Assembly (NCBI RefSeq): GCF_009827325.1
Contig: NZ_WTYC01000004.1
Span: forward strand, 273,381 to 337,380
Direction of reading: 5' to 3'
Origin: Qipengyuania vulgaris
GTDB lineage: Bacteria; Pseudomonadota; Alphaproteobacteria; Sphingomonadales; Sphingomonadaceae
Length of the DNA stretch: 64,000 nt
Positions within the stretch are counted from its first letter, which is position 1. Every line of letters starts with the position of its first letter. Below, in pieces: positions 56,989 to 64,000 of the stretch. The position numbers were made by a program, and so were the translations under genes. The notes below the pieces were generated by a model that worked only from the letters and a program-made list of their open reading frames with translations, was not told where the DNA came from and did no database searches.

Positions 56989-57797
56989 CGAAGGTTACCT
57001 TTCAAGTGCCACCATTCCGGATGGCCGGATGCTATGCGTTCGGCTGCAAGGTCACGCGCCGTATTGCTTTCGTAGAGGGCGAAACACGTCGCGCCTGAAC
57101 CGGACATACGGGCGACAAACGGCTCGGTTCCGCGCATTGCATCAAGGACGTCTGCAATTTGAGGGCAGGCGGAAATCGCGGACGCCTGGAGATCGTTGCG
57201 ACCCTCCAGCGCGATGTGCCGGGCATCGCCCAAAGGAAGCGGACCGCGATCCTCGCCATCCCAAGCCATGAAAACCGGCCCGGTCGCGAGAGGAATCCGT
57301 GGATTGACCAGCAGGACGGGCTTGTCGGCTAGGCTGCCGTCCACAATTTCAAGCTCGGTCCCTGTGCCGCGCCCGATGCATGTGCGGCTCTCCACGCAAG
57401 CGGGTACATCCGCCCCCAGTGTAGACGCGCGCGCTGGCCAATTGTCGGGCAGGCCGTGCGCCTGTTCAACTATCCTGAATATGGCCCCCGCATCTGCCGA
57501 ACCGCCCCCCAGTCCTGCCGCGACCGGCAGGTTCTTCTCGAGCATTATGTCCAGCCCCTCGGGCCGCGGAAGTTTCCCCAGCGCCTGCATCACGATGTTG
57601 TCGAACGGGTCGCTTAGGAAACCCGAAAACTCACCGACGACGGTGAGACTGTCCCGGGCAGCAGGTGATGCACGCAGAACATCGCCCGCATCAACAAAGG
57701 CGAACAGCGTCTCGAGTTCGTGATACCCATCCTCGCGCCGCTTGCGGACATGCAGCGCGAGGTTGATCTTGGCGTATGCGATTTCGGTGATGGCCAC
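56985..57797 (-). CDS. ispE: 4-diphosphocytidyl-2-C-methyl-D-erythritol kinase
   Basis: 270-residue GHMP kinase of the MEP isoprenoid pathway. AYAKINLALHVRKRREDGYHELETL at the start is the substrate-binding region. LPVAAGLGGGSADAGAIFR is the ATP-binding loop (about residue 92), and VARMSGSGATCFALY is motif 3. Seven bases downstream of the ETF-QO stop, same strand. Confidence 0.95.
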   Translation of the reverse strand: MAITEIAYAKINLALHVRKRREDGYHELETLFAFVDAGDVLRASPAARDSLTVVGEFSGFLSDPFDNIVMQALGKLPRPEGLDIMLEKNLPVAAGLGGGSADAGAIFRIVEQAHGLPDNWPARASTLGADVPACVESRTCIGRGTGTELEIVDGSLADKPVLLVNPRIPLATGPVFMAWDGEDRGPLPLGDARHIALEGRNDLQASAISACPQIADVLDAMRGTEPFVARMSGSGATCFALYESNTARDLAAERIASGHPEWWHLKGNLR

Positions 57798-57804
57798 CTA
57801 GGGA

Positions 57805-59451
57805 TCACATATTCGGATAATTCGGCCCGCCGCCGCCTTCCGGCGTGGTCCATTCGATATTCTGGTTCGGATCCTTGATGTCGCAGGTCTTGCAGTGGAC
57901 GCAGTTCTGCGAATTGATCTGGAACTTTGGCTCCTCGCCATCTTCCAGGATCCACTCATACACCCCTGCCGGACAGTAACGGGCGGAGGGACCGGCGAAG
58001 ACTTCCAGTTCGCTTTCACGCTGCAACTCGCGGTCGCACACCTTCAGGTGGACCGGCTGGTCTTCGGCATGATTGGTGTAGCTGAAGCTGACATTGGTCA
58101 GGCGGTCGAAGCTCAGCGTGCCGTCGGGCTTGGGATATTTCACCGGCGCATAGAGGTCCGCCCGTTCGAGCATCTCGTGATCACGGTGATGCTTCATCGT
58201 GATCGGCAGCCCGATCTTGAGCGTGCGCATCCACATGTCGATCCCGGCCAATACCGTGCCGAGGTCTTCACCGTATTTGGCAACGGCGGGCTGCGCGTTC
58301 TTGACCTTCTTGAGTTCGGTGGCGATCCAGCTGTCACGCACGGCGGCATCGTAATCCACCAGCTCGGTGTACTCATGGCCTGCCGCTATCGCCGCAGCGA
58401 TACTCTCGGCAGCCAGCATACCGCTCTTCATCGCGGTATGCGTGCCCTTGATGCGCGGCACGTTCACGAAGCCGGCCGAACAGCCGATCAGCGCGCCGCC
58501 TGGGAAGGCCAGCTTCGGCACGCTCTGCCAACCGCCTTCGTTGATCACGCGCGCACCGTAGGCAACGCGCTTGCCGCCTTCGAGCAACGCCGCGATTTCC
58601 GGATGATGCTTCCAGCGCTGGAATTCCTGGTACGGGGAGACGTAAGGGTTCTTGTAGTCCAGCGCGGTCACGAAGCCGAGCGCGACCTGTCCGTTGGCTT
58701 GGTGGTAGATGAAACCACCGCCCCAGGTGCCGGTTTCGCTGAGCGGCCAGCCCTGCGTATGGATGACGACGCCCTGTTCGTATTTCTCGGGTGCGACGTC
58801 CCACAGTTCCTTGACGCCCAAGCCATAGACCTGCGGCTCGCAATCGGCTTCCAGGTCGAACTTGGCCTTCATCTTCTTCGTCAGATTGCCGCGCGCACCT
58901 TCGGCGAAGAGAGTGTACTTCGCCTGGATTTCCATGCCCGGCTGGTAGTCGGGCTTGTGGCTGCCATCCTCTGCCACGCCCATGTCCTGCGTGACCACGC
59001 CGGCGACCGCGCCACGATCGTCGAACAGCACTTCGGCGGCGGGGAAGCCGGGGAAGACCATCACGCCCAGCCCTTCGGCCTGCTCGGCCAGCCAGCGGCA
59101 CGTGTTGCCAAGCGAGGCGGTGTAATTGCCATCGTTGGACATGAAGGGCGGCAGGAGGAATTCGGGCAGGTCCGACTTGCCGCCTTCCGACAGCACCCAG
59201 TGGTGGTTCTCGGTCACGGGAGTTTCCGCCAGCGGGCAATCCATATCGCGCCACTTGGGGAAGAGTTCGTTCATGGCCTTGGGGTCGACCACGGCGCCGG
59301 ACAGGATATGCGCTCCGATCTCGCTGCCCTTTTCCAGCACGACGACCTCGAGCTCTTCGTTGATCTGCTTCAGCCGGATCGCCGCTGAAAGGCCTGCCGG
59401 GCCGCCGCCGATGATGACGACGTCGCAGGGCATCGATTCGCGTTCGCTCAT
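57805..59451 (-). CDS. Electron transfer flavoprotein-ubiquinone oxidoreductase
   Basis: 548-residue membrane-associated flavoprotein that passes electrons from ETF to ubiquinone. N-terminal FAD site DVVIIGGGPAGLSAAIRL; GAVVDPKAMNELFP and SAGFVNVPRIKGTHTAMKSGMLAAE are family blocks. The C-terminal ferredoxin domain has CPAGVYEW and NCVHCKTCDIKDP for the 4Fe-4S cluster. ATG at 59451 has a GAGAG purine run upstream; the longer frame adds 21 residues without similarity. etfA and etfB are not in the window. Confidence 0.95.
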   Translation of the reverse strand: MSERESMPCDVVIIGGGPAGLSAAIRLKQINEELEVVVLEKGSEIGAHILSGAVVDPKAMNELFPKWRDMDCPLAETPVTENHHWVLSEGGKSDLPEFLLPPFMSNDGNYTASLGNTCRWLAEQAEGLGVMVFPGFPAAEVLFDDRGAVAGVVTQDMGVAEDGSHKPDYQPGMEIQAKYTLFAEGARGNLTKKMKAKFDLEADCEPQVYGLGVKELWDVAPEKYEQGVVIHTQGWPLSETGTWGGGFIYHQANGQVALGFVTALDYKNPYVSPYQEFQRWKHHPEIAALLEGGKRVAYGARVINEGGWQSVPKLAFPGGALIGCSAGFVNVPRIKGTHTAMKSGMLAAESIAAAIAAGHEYTELVDYDAAVRDSWIATELKKVKNAQPAVAKYGEDLGTVLAGIDMWMRTLKIGLPITMKHHRDHEMLERADLYAPVKYPKPDGTLSFDRLTNVSFSYTNHAEDQPVHLKVCDRELQRESELEVFAGPSARYCPAGVYEWILEDGEEPKFQINSQNCVHCKTCDIKDPNQNIEWTTPEGGGGPNYPNM

Positions 59452-59533
59452 GTCTCTCTCTTTTCGTCGCGTAAACTGTGGGATTGCCTTGATTGCTGGG
59501 CGGTTTGAGGTCAAGACCCAGCACGGACGGAAT

Positions 59534-60319
59534 ATGATCGCAGATACGCCGGGAACACGCGAATTATCGCCTGCAGATGCGCTGGAAGCAGCGCTCGACT
59601 GGTGGCGCGAGGCAGGCGTAGAGGACGATTATACCGACGAGGCGAGCAAGTGGCTCGCCGAACCGGAAGAAAAGCACGCCGTAGCGTCGCCGAGCCCCAA
59701 GAAGCCGCCAGAAGAACCGAAGCAGACTCCGATCGAACGGGCGTTCGAAGGGTCCGCCGCCGCCGCGCACATCGGCGGGCCGGTCGACGCCTATCCGCAA
59801 ACCCTCGAAAATTTTCGCCAATGGTGGATGAGCGCCGAAACGCTTTCCCCTCACGGCCCCGACCGGAGGCTTCCCCCGCGCGGCGTTGCCGGGGCGAAGC
59901 TCATGATCCTCGTTCCCGAGCCACTGGAAGCCGATACCGAGGAACTTCTCTCCGGCACTCCCGGTCGCTTCCTTTCGGCCATCCTCGCCGCGATGGGGAT
60001 ACCCGATCACGAGGCCTATCTTGCCAGCGCACTGCCCGCGCCCTCGTCCCTGCCCGACTGGTCGGAGCTGGCCGTGCGCGGGCTGGCCGACGTCACCCGG
60101 CATCACGTAACCCTCGCCGCGCCGCACCGGGTACTCGTCTTCGGCCGGTCATTGGCACCGCTGTTCGACGTACCGCTTGAACGGGCACGCGAGCCTGCGG
60201 TCGTGAAGGCCGGGGAAAAGACCCTGCCCCTGTTGCTTGCGCCGGAACTGGCCGAACTGGCTCGTTCCGCGCCGCGCCGCCGCAATTTCTGGAACCGTTG
60301 GCTGGATTGGACCGCATGA
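59534..60319 (+). CDS. Uracil-DNA-glycosylase-fold-like protein, probably degenerate
   Basis: 261 residues. The first 80 are charged and disordered. The rest follows the family-4 UDG pattern: GAKLMILVPEPLEADTEELLSGTPGRFLSAILAAMGI corresponds to the G-E-x-P-G...G-P-A-G-x-L-L stretch, and RVLVFGRSLAPLF to the later strand. The catalytic GExPG is replaced by VPEPL and no iron-sulfur cysteines are present, so glycosylase activity is doubtful. ATG at 59534. Divergent from ETF-QO across 82 bases; stop overlaps the transglycosylase ATG as ATGA. Confidence 0.65.
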   Translation: MIADTPGTRELSPADALEAALDWWREAGVEDDYTDEASKWLAEPEEKHAVASPSPKKPPEEPKQTPIERAFEGSAAAAHIGGPVDAYPQTLENFRQWWMSAETLSPHGPDRRLPPRGVAGAKLMILVPEPLEADTEELLSGTPGRFLSAILAAMGIPDHEAYLASALPAPSSLPDWSELAVRGLADVTRHHVTLAAPHRVLVFGRSLAPLFDVPLERAREPAVVKAGEKTLPLLLAPELAELARSAPRRRNFWNRWLDWTA

Positions 60320-62027
60320 CCTTACGCCCCCTCCTCCTCGCTGCCGCCGCTGCCCTCGCCTCGGCAACCCCCGCCGCCGCCCAGTCGGACAGCGTGAACT
60401 ACTTTTCCCGCACCCATTCCTCGGCCCTGCCCAGCCTGCTGCAGCAGGAAGACCGCTTCTATTACGCCTCGCTGTTCGAGGCGATCGAGGCGCAGAACTG
60501 GGACCGCGTCGAACTCATGTTCTCGCAGCGTCCCGACGGACCGCTGCACGGATCGGCACTGGCCACTTATTATCTCGATTCCAACAGCCCCCGTATCGAA
60601 CTGCCCCGGATCGAGGACTGGCTGCGCCGTTATCCCAATAATCCGCAGGTGGAAGGCATCGTCCGGCTCGGCCAGACCCGCGGCCTTTCGTGGATGCCCG
60701 GTCTCCCGAACGAACGCTCGCTTTCGCGTCAACCCGGCATTACCCGCCGGACCCTGCCCTCCACTATCGAGGACGGGACGATGCCCGCAAATGTGCGCGC
60801 AGCCATTCTCGAACGTATCCGTAACGACGATCCCGACGGCGCAAGACTGCTGCTCGACGGCGTCGATGCCTCGCTATCGGGGCAGGCGCGCGCGGAATGG
60901 CGCCAGCGCGTGGCGTGGAGCTACTATATCGAGAACCGCGATGCGGAAGCCTATGGCATGGCGCAGCAGGTCTCGCAGGGATCCGGACCGTGGGTGGCAG
61001 AGGGCGACTGGGTGGCGGGCCTTGCCGCATGGCGTCTGGGCGATTGTTCGCGCGCGGGCGAATTCTTCAACGCCGCATCTTCCGGGGCGGCCAATCCCGA
61101 ACTGAAGGTTGCCGCGCACTACTGGGCAGCGCGCGCGCTCGTGCGTTGCCGCGAGCCGCACTGGCGCAGGCCCACCTGCGCAGCGCAGCGCGCTATGACG
61201 AAACGCTCTACGGCATGCTCGCAGCGGAACGGCTCGGAACGGACCTGCCAAGGGATCACACCGCGCCGGATTTCACGCAGGAGGACTGGCGGCGCCTGTC
61301 CGACGAGCCCGCCGTGCGCGAGGCGATCATGCTGGCCGAGGTCGGCCGCCGCGATGTTGCGGACGAAGTGCTCCGCTGGCAGGTGCGATATGGCAATCCC
61401 GACGATTTCGCCGCCCTCACCCGCCTCGCCCGTGCGCTCGGGCTGGCCGGGGCGCAAACCTTCATGGCCTACAACGCGCCGCGCGGCACCGCATCGCCGC
61501 CCAACCTGCGCTGGCCCGTCGCCTTCGAGACGCCCCATGGCGGATGGCGGGTCGATCCTGCGCTGGCCTTTGCCCACGCCCTGCAGGAATCGAATTTCCG
61601 CGAGCGGGTCGTAAGTCCCGCCGGGGCGATCGGTCTCATGCAGATCATGCCGATCACCCAGCGCGAATATGCCGCATCGATCAACATGAGCGCGGGCGCG
61701 GACCTCAAGGATGCCAAGACCAACCTCGCCTTCGGTCAGCGCACGCTGGAGGCGCTGGCACAGGCGGGATATACGCGGGGCCACCTGCCCAAGATCATGG
61801 CCGCCTACAATGCCGGCCCGACACCGGTGGCGCGCTGGAACAGCGAGATCAACGACCAGAACGATCCCCTGCTCTGGATGGAATCGATCCCCTATTGGGA
61901 AACCCGCTCCTATGTTGCCATCGTGATGCGCAACTATTGGATGTATCTACGCCAGGCAGACGCCGCCGCGCCGAGCCGGACGGACCTTGCCGAAAACGAC
62001 TGGCCGCAGTTTCCCCGTACCCGATAG
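60316..62027 (+). pseudogene. Soluble lytic murein transglycosylase, frameshifted
   Basis: A signal peptide (MTLRPLLLAAAAALASATPAAAQ) and an alpha-superhelical domain read in one frame to RALVRCREPH at about 61160. The family sequence (LAQAHLRSAARYDETLYGMLAAERLG) then continues in the -1 frame to a normal end at 62027. The SLT catalytic domain there is intact: HALQESNFRERVVSPAGAIGLMQIMP with the catalytic Glu, and IMAAYNAGPTPVARW. One base appears to be missing near 61159-61161. No slippery heptamer is present, so a real deletion or a sequencing error is more likely than programmed frameshifting. ATG at 60316 overlaps the previous stop. Confidence 0.82.
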
Positions 62028-62039
62028 AAGGACCCGCTG

Positions 62040-62567
62040 ATGGCTTTAGACGAGAGCCTGCCGTTCAAGCCGATCAACATCGCGCTGCTGACCATCTCCG
62101 ACAGCCGCGCGCCGGAGGACGATACCTCGGGCGATATCCTGGCCGGTCGGATAGAGGGCGCAGGACACACCCTCGCCTCACGCGAGATCAGCCGTGACGA
62201 CAAGAACGAAATCGCCGCCCATCTCCACCGCTGGATCGATGACGAGCAGATCGATGCAATCATCACCACGGGCGGAACGGGGCTGACCGGGCGCGACGTC
62301 ACGCCCGAGGCGCTGGACAGGGTGAAAGACAAGGACATTCCCGGTTTCGGCGAACTGTTCCGCTGGCTGAGCTTCGAGACCATCGGCACCAGCACGATCC
62401 AGAGCCGCGCCTGCGCAGTGATCTCGCGCGGGACCTACATCTTCGCTCTGCCCGGATCGAACGGCGCGGTGAAGGATGGCTGGGACAAGATCCTCGCCCA
62501 CCAGCTCGACAGCCGCCACCGCCCCTGCAATTTCGTCGAACTCATGCCGCGCTTGAGGGAGCGCTGA
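62040..62567 (+). CDS. moaB: Molybdenum cofactor biosynthesis protein B
   Basis: 175-residue MoaB/Mog-fold protein that adenylates molybdopterin. ALLTISDSRAPEDDTSGD opens the fold, IITTGGTGLTGRDVTPEAL is the nucleotide-binding signature, and FALPGSNGAVKDGWD the second conserved loop. ATG at 62040 preceded by GAAGGA with 7-base spacing. Follows the transglycosylase gene by 12 bases. No other moa or moe gene in the window; the IS element starts about 65 bases after it. Confidence 0.93.
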   Translation: MALDESLPFKPINIALLTISDSRAPEDDTSGDILAGRIEGAGHTLASREISRDDKNEIAAHLHRWIDDEQIDAIITTGGTGLTGRDVTPEALDRVKDKDIPGFGELFRWLSFETIGTSTIQSRACAVISRGTYIFALPGSNGAVKDGWDKILAHQLDSRHRPCNFVELMPRLRER

Positions 62568-62640
62568 GACTTCAAACGGAACGCGTCCGCTTTCAGGGCC
62601 GGTCGCAACTGCGTGATTGGTCCGATTTGGGGTGATGGGG

Positions 62641-62650
62641 TGGACGCCCC
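62641..62650 (+). repeat. Left subterminal inverted repeat of the IS1111-type element
   Basis: TGGACGCCCC, identical in 10 of 10 positions to the complement of 63984-63993. Similarity continues less perfectly for about four more bases. Confidence 0.75.
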
Positions 62651-62709
62651 CCGGCGGCATCGATGTGCCATAGTGGAGGTGTTTGAACACCACTAGAGAG
62701 GAGGCGTCC

Positions 62710-63735
62710 ATGTCGGAAGTTAGCATCATCGGGTTGGATATCGCAAAGTCTGTTTTCCAGGTTCACGGGGCCGATGCGTCGGGCCGTGCGGTGCTCCGCA
62801 AGAAGATCAGCAGGGCGAAGCTCTTGCCGTTCTTTGCTTCGCAGCCCTCCTGCCAGGTGGTCCTGGAAGCGTGCGGGGGCGCGCATCACTGGGCGCGTGA
62901 ACTGGCGAAGCTGGGTCATGAGGTCCGGTTGATCGCGCCAGCTTACGTAAAGCCGTTCGTGAAGCGCCAGAAGAACGATGCTGCGGATGCCGAGGCCATC
63001 TGCGAGGCGGCGCAGCGCCCGAGCATGCGGTTCGTGCCAGTAAAGACCGAAGCACAGCAAGCAGCCGCGCTGGTGTTCCGGGCCCGCGACCTGCTGGTCA
63101 AGCAACGCACGCAGATCAGCAACGCCGTTCGCGGTCACATGACCGAGCATGGCTGGATCGCGCCGCAAGGCCTGGCGCACATGAAGAAGCTGGCCGCACT
63201 GCTTGAGGATCCCGACGCGGTTCCCGAGAGCGCACGGCCGGTACTGGAGATAATGCTCGATCAGATGGCAGTGCTCAGCGAGCGCATTGCCGAACTTGAC
63301 CGGGAGATCGCCCGGCGTGCCCGCGAAGACGAGACCGCGCGGCGGCTGATGACGATCCCGGGCATCGGACCGATCACGGCAACCGCGATCACCGCACTTG
63401 CACCTCCGCCCGGCACCTTTGCCAAGGGCCGCGACTTTGCCGCATGGGTCGGGCTTACACCGCGCCAGCACTCGACCGGCGGCAAGCAGAGGCTCGGCGC
63501 GATCTCGAAGATGGGCGAGCGAACGCTGCGGCGGCTGCTGATCATCGGCAGCAGCGCGGTCGTGCTCCAGGCAAGCAGGCGCGGCGCACCCGCGGGATCG
63601 TGGCTGGAACAGATGATGGCGCGCAAGCCGCGCATGCTGGTGACGGTGGCGCTCGCGAACAAGACCGCGCGCATCGTCTGGGCAGTGCTGACGAAGAACG
63701 AGGATTACAGGGCTCCGGTCTCGGTCGCGGCGTAA
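62710..63735 (+). CDS. IS110-family transposase (DEDD recombinase)
   Basis: 341-residue RNA-guided DEDD recombinase. The N-terminal RuvC-like domain has IIGLDIAKSVFQVHG (Asp), VVLEACGGAHHWAREL (Glu), and KNDAADAEAICEAAQRP (two Asp). A long coiled-coil linker leads to the C-terminal Transposase_20 domain with MTIPGIGPITATAITA and LTPRQHSTGGKQRLGAISKMGERTLRRLLIIGS, where the STGGK serine is the catalytic nucleophile. ATG at 62710 with GGAGG 5 bases upstream. It looks intact and potentially active. Confidence 0.95.
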   Translation: MSEVSIIGLDIAKSVFQVHGADASGRAVLRKKISRAKLLPFFASQPSCQVVLEACGGAHHWARELAKLGHEVRLIAPAYVKPFVKRQKNDAADAEAICEAAQRPSMRFVPVKTEAQQAAALVFRARDLLVKQRTQISNAVRGHMTEHGWIAPQGLAHMKKLAALLEDPDAVPESARPVLEIMLDQMAVLSERIAELDREIARRAREDETARRLMTIPGIGPITATAITALAPPPGTFAKGRDFAAWVGLTPRQHSTGGKQRLGAISKMGERTLRRLLIIGSSAVVLQASRRGAPAGSWLEQMMARKPRMLVTVALANKTARIVWAVLTKNEDYRAPVSVAA

Positions 63736-63983
63736 GCCGGGCCGGACCAGAGGTCGCCGGAAGGACGTAGGCGGACGAAGGAGAGTATGGCAAAACAGTC
63801 GGCGAGACGGGACCGGAAGAACCAGGGCTTTCCACCGTGCTTCATCAGTACGCTGAGGGTGATGTGGTTCCGGTCCGCGAACTCCCATACGGGCCCGCAG
63901 CACGAAAAGCTGCACCAGGAGGCCGGACAGATGGCAGCATCCGACTACGTGCCAAACCTCTCAAAATACCGCTTGCATCCTGC
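63736..63983 (+). ncRNA. Candidate bridge/seek RNA of the IS1111-type element
   Basis: About 248 bases of non-coding DNA between the transposase stop and the right inverted repeat. In the IS1111 group the guide RNA for recombination is encoded here. GGGTGATGTGGT (63858-63869) matches 11 of 12 bases of the left boundary (62630-62641), and ACAGATGG (63927-63934) matches the right boundary (63993-64000) exactly. GGACCGG-type and GCGGGCC-type inverted segments suggest structure. RNA ends and folding are not determined. Confidence 0.5.
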
Positions 63984-63993
63984 GGGGCGTCCA
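63984..63993 (-). repeat. Right subterminal inverted repeat of the IS1111-type element
   Basis: GGGGCGTCCA on the plus strand, the exact complement of the left repeat TGGACGCCCC at 62641-62650. It lies seven bases from the window end. Confidence 0.75.
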
Positions 63994-64000
63994 CAGATGG

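Larger units (their letters stand above)
62634..63996 (+). mobile_element. IS110-family insertion sequence, IS1111-type, about 1.36 kb
   Basis: One transposase gene flanked by subterminal inverted repeats TGGACGCCCC (62641-62650) and its complement (63984-63993). Elements of the IS1111 group extend 7 bases beyond the left and 3 beyond the right repeat, which sets the quoted ends. The left non-coding part is short (about 70 bases before the ATG), the right part long (about 250), as is typical of this group. No target duplication is expected. Inserted downstream of moaB; the right host flank is cut off after four bases by the window end. Confidence 0.8.

Noticed and set aside
57895..59388. 497-codon open frame on the plus strand
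   Set aside because: Fully antisense to the ETF-QO gene, no ribosome-binding site and no family similarity; a product of high-GC codon bias.
60897..62027. Separate gene for the catalytic part of the transglycosylase
   Set aside because: Its first 80 codons are a shadow of the upstream part of the same gene, and no start codon with ribosome-binding site is placed at the true domain boundary; a frameshift is the simpler explanation.
62593..63915. 440-codon open frame on the minus strand across the IS element
   Set aside because: Antisense to an intact transposase whose motifs are all in the plus strand.
1..64000. CRISPR array, tRNA or rRNA genes
   Set aside because: No regularly spaced direct repeats, cloverleaf-like segments or rRNA signatures were seen in the gaps between genes.

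Overview
This window is a chromosomal segment of an alphaproteobacterium, most likely Sphingomonadales, family Erythrobacteraceae (Erythrobacter/Qipengyuania-like). The taxonomic call is inference from gene content and order: a nuoA-N operon followed by birA, coaX and RNase J; a fabA-fabB-fabI unit; a prfB gene without the programmed frameshift; RNase E with a charged insertion in its S1 region; and exosortase-A-associated genes. No rRNA, tRNA or CRISPR array was recognised. Nearly all of the DNA is coding, and most same-strand neighbours overlap by 1-4 nt (ATGA, GTGA, TTGA, TAATG, TGATG).

Positions 1-17.8 kb (minus strand) hold one long operon for NADH:ubiquinone oxidoreductase (complex I), nuoA to nuoN, continuing into birA, coaX and a truncated RNase J gene. 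Three genes that are not Nuo subunits sit inside it, each joined by overlapping stop/start codons: a lipoprotein between nuoC and nuoD, a 47-residue hydrophobic microprotein between nuoE and nuoF (absent from ordinary ORF lists because it is so short), and a secreted 254-residue protein between nuoF and nuoG. NuoC also has a long lysine/alanine-rich tail.

Positions 18-22.7 kb: a YbjN-like secreted protein, then a surface-polysaccharide operon with a flippase, two paralogous sulfotransferases and a family-2 glycosyltransferase. Positions 22.8-31 kb: divergent aldehyde dehydrogenase and thiolase genes, an SH3-domain protein, a 2-hydroxyacid dehydrogenase, a DUF4440-like protein, fabA-fabB-fabI, and a lipoprotein methyltransferase overlapping prfB. 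Positions 32-39 kb: cell-wall genes (PBP1A, N-acetylmuramoyl-L-alanine amidase) and rne with a 438-bp leader and a strong terminator.

Positions 39-44.8 kb: a second surface-glycan group (methyltransferase, nucleotidyltransferase, flippase, CDP-glycerol glycerophosphotransferase-like protein, GT4, HAD phosphatase). Positions 44.9-47.3 kb: sdhB away from other sdh genes, a PaaI-type thioesterase and zapE. Positions 47.3-51.7 kb: an exosortase-A (XrtA)-associated module made of an ExeA-like ATPase, a PLP decarboxylase, an AMP-forming ligase and a divergent acyl carrier protein, without an exosortase gene in view. Positions 51.7-62.6 kb: RNA methyltransferase, NAD(P)HX repair enzyme, ilvD, a REP-like inverted repeat, N-formylglutamate amidohydrolase family protein, ispE, ETF:ubiquinone oxidoreductase, a UDG-fold-like protein, a frameshifted lytic transglycosylase and moaB.

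The right end carries an IS110-family element of the IS1111 type, with 10-bp inverted ends and about 250 nt of non-coding DNA downstream of the transposase, where this group encodes its bridge/seek RNA. Two short stretches of that DNA match the two flanks of the element.
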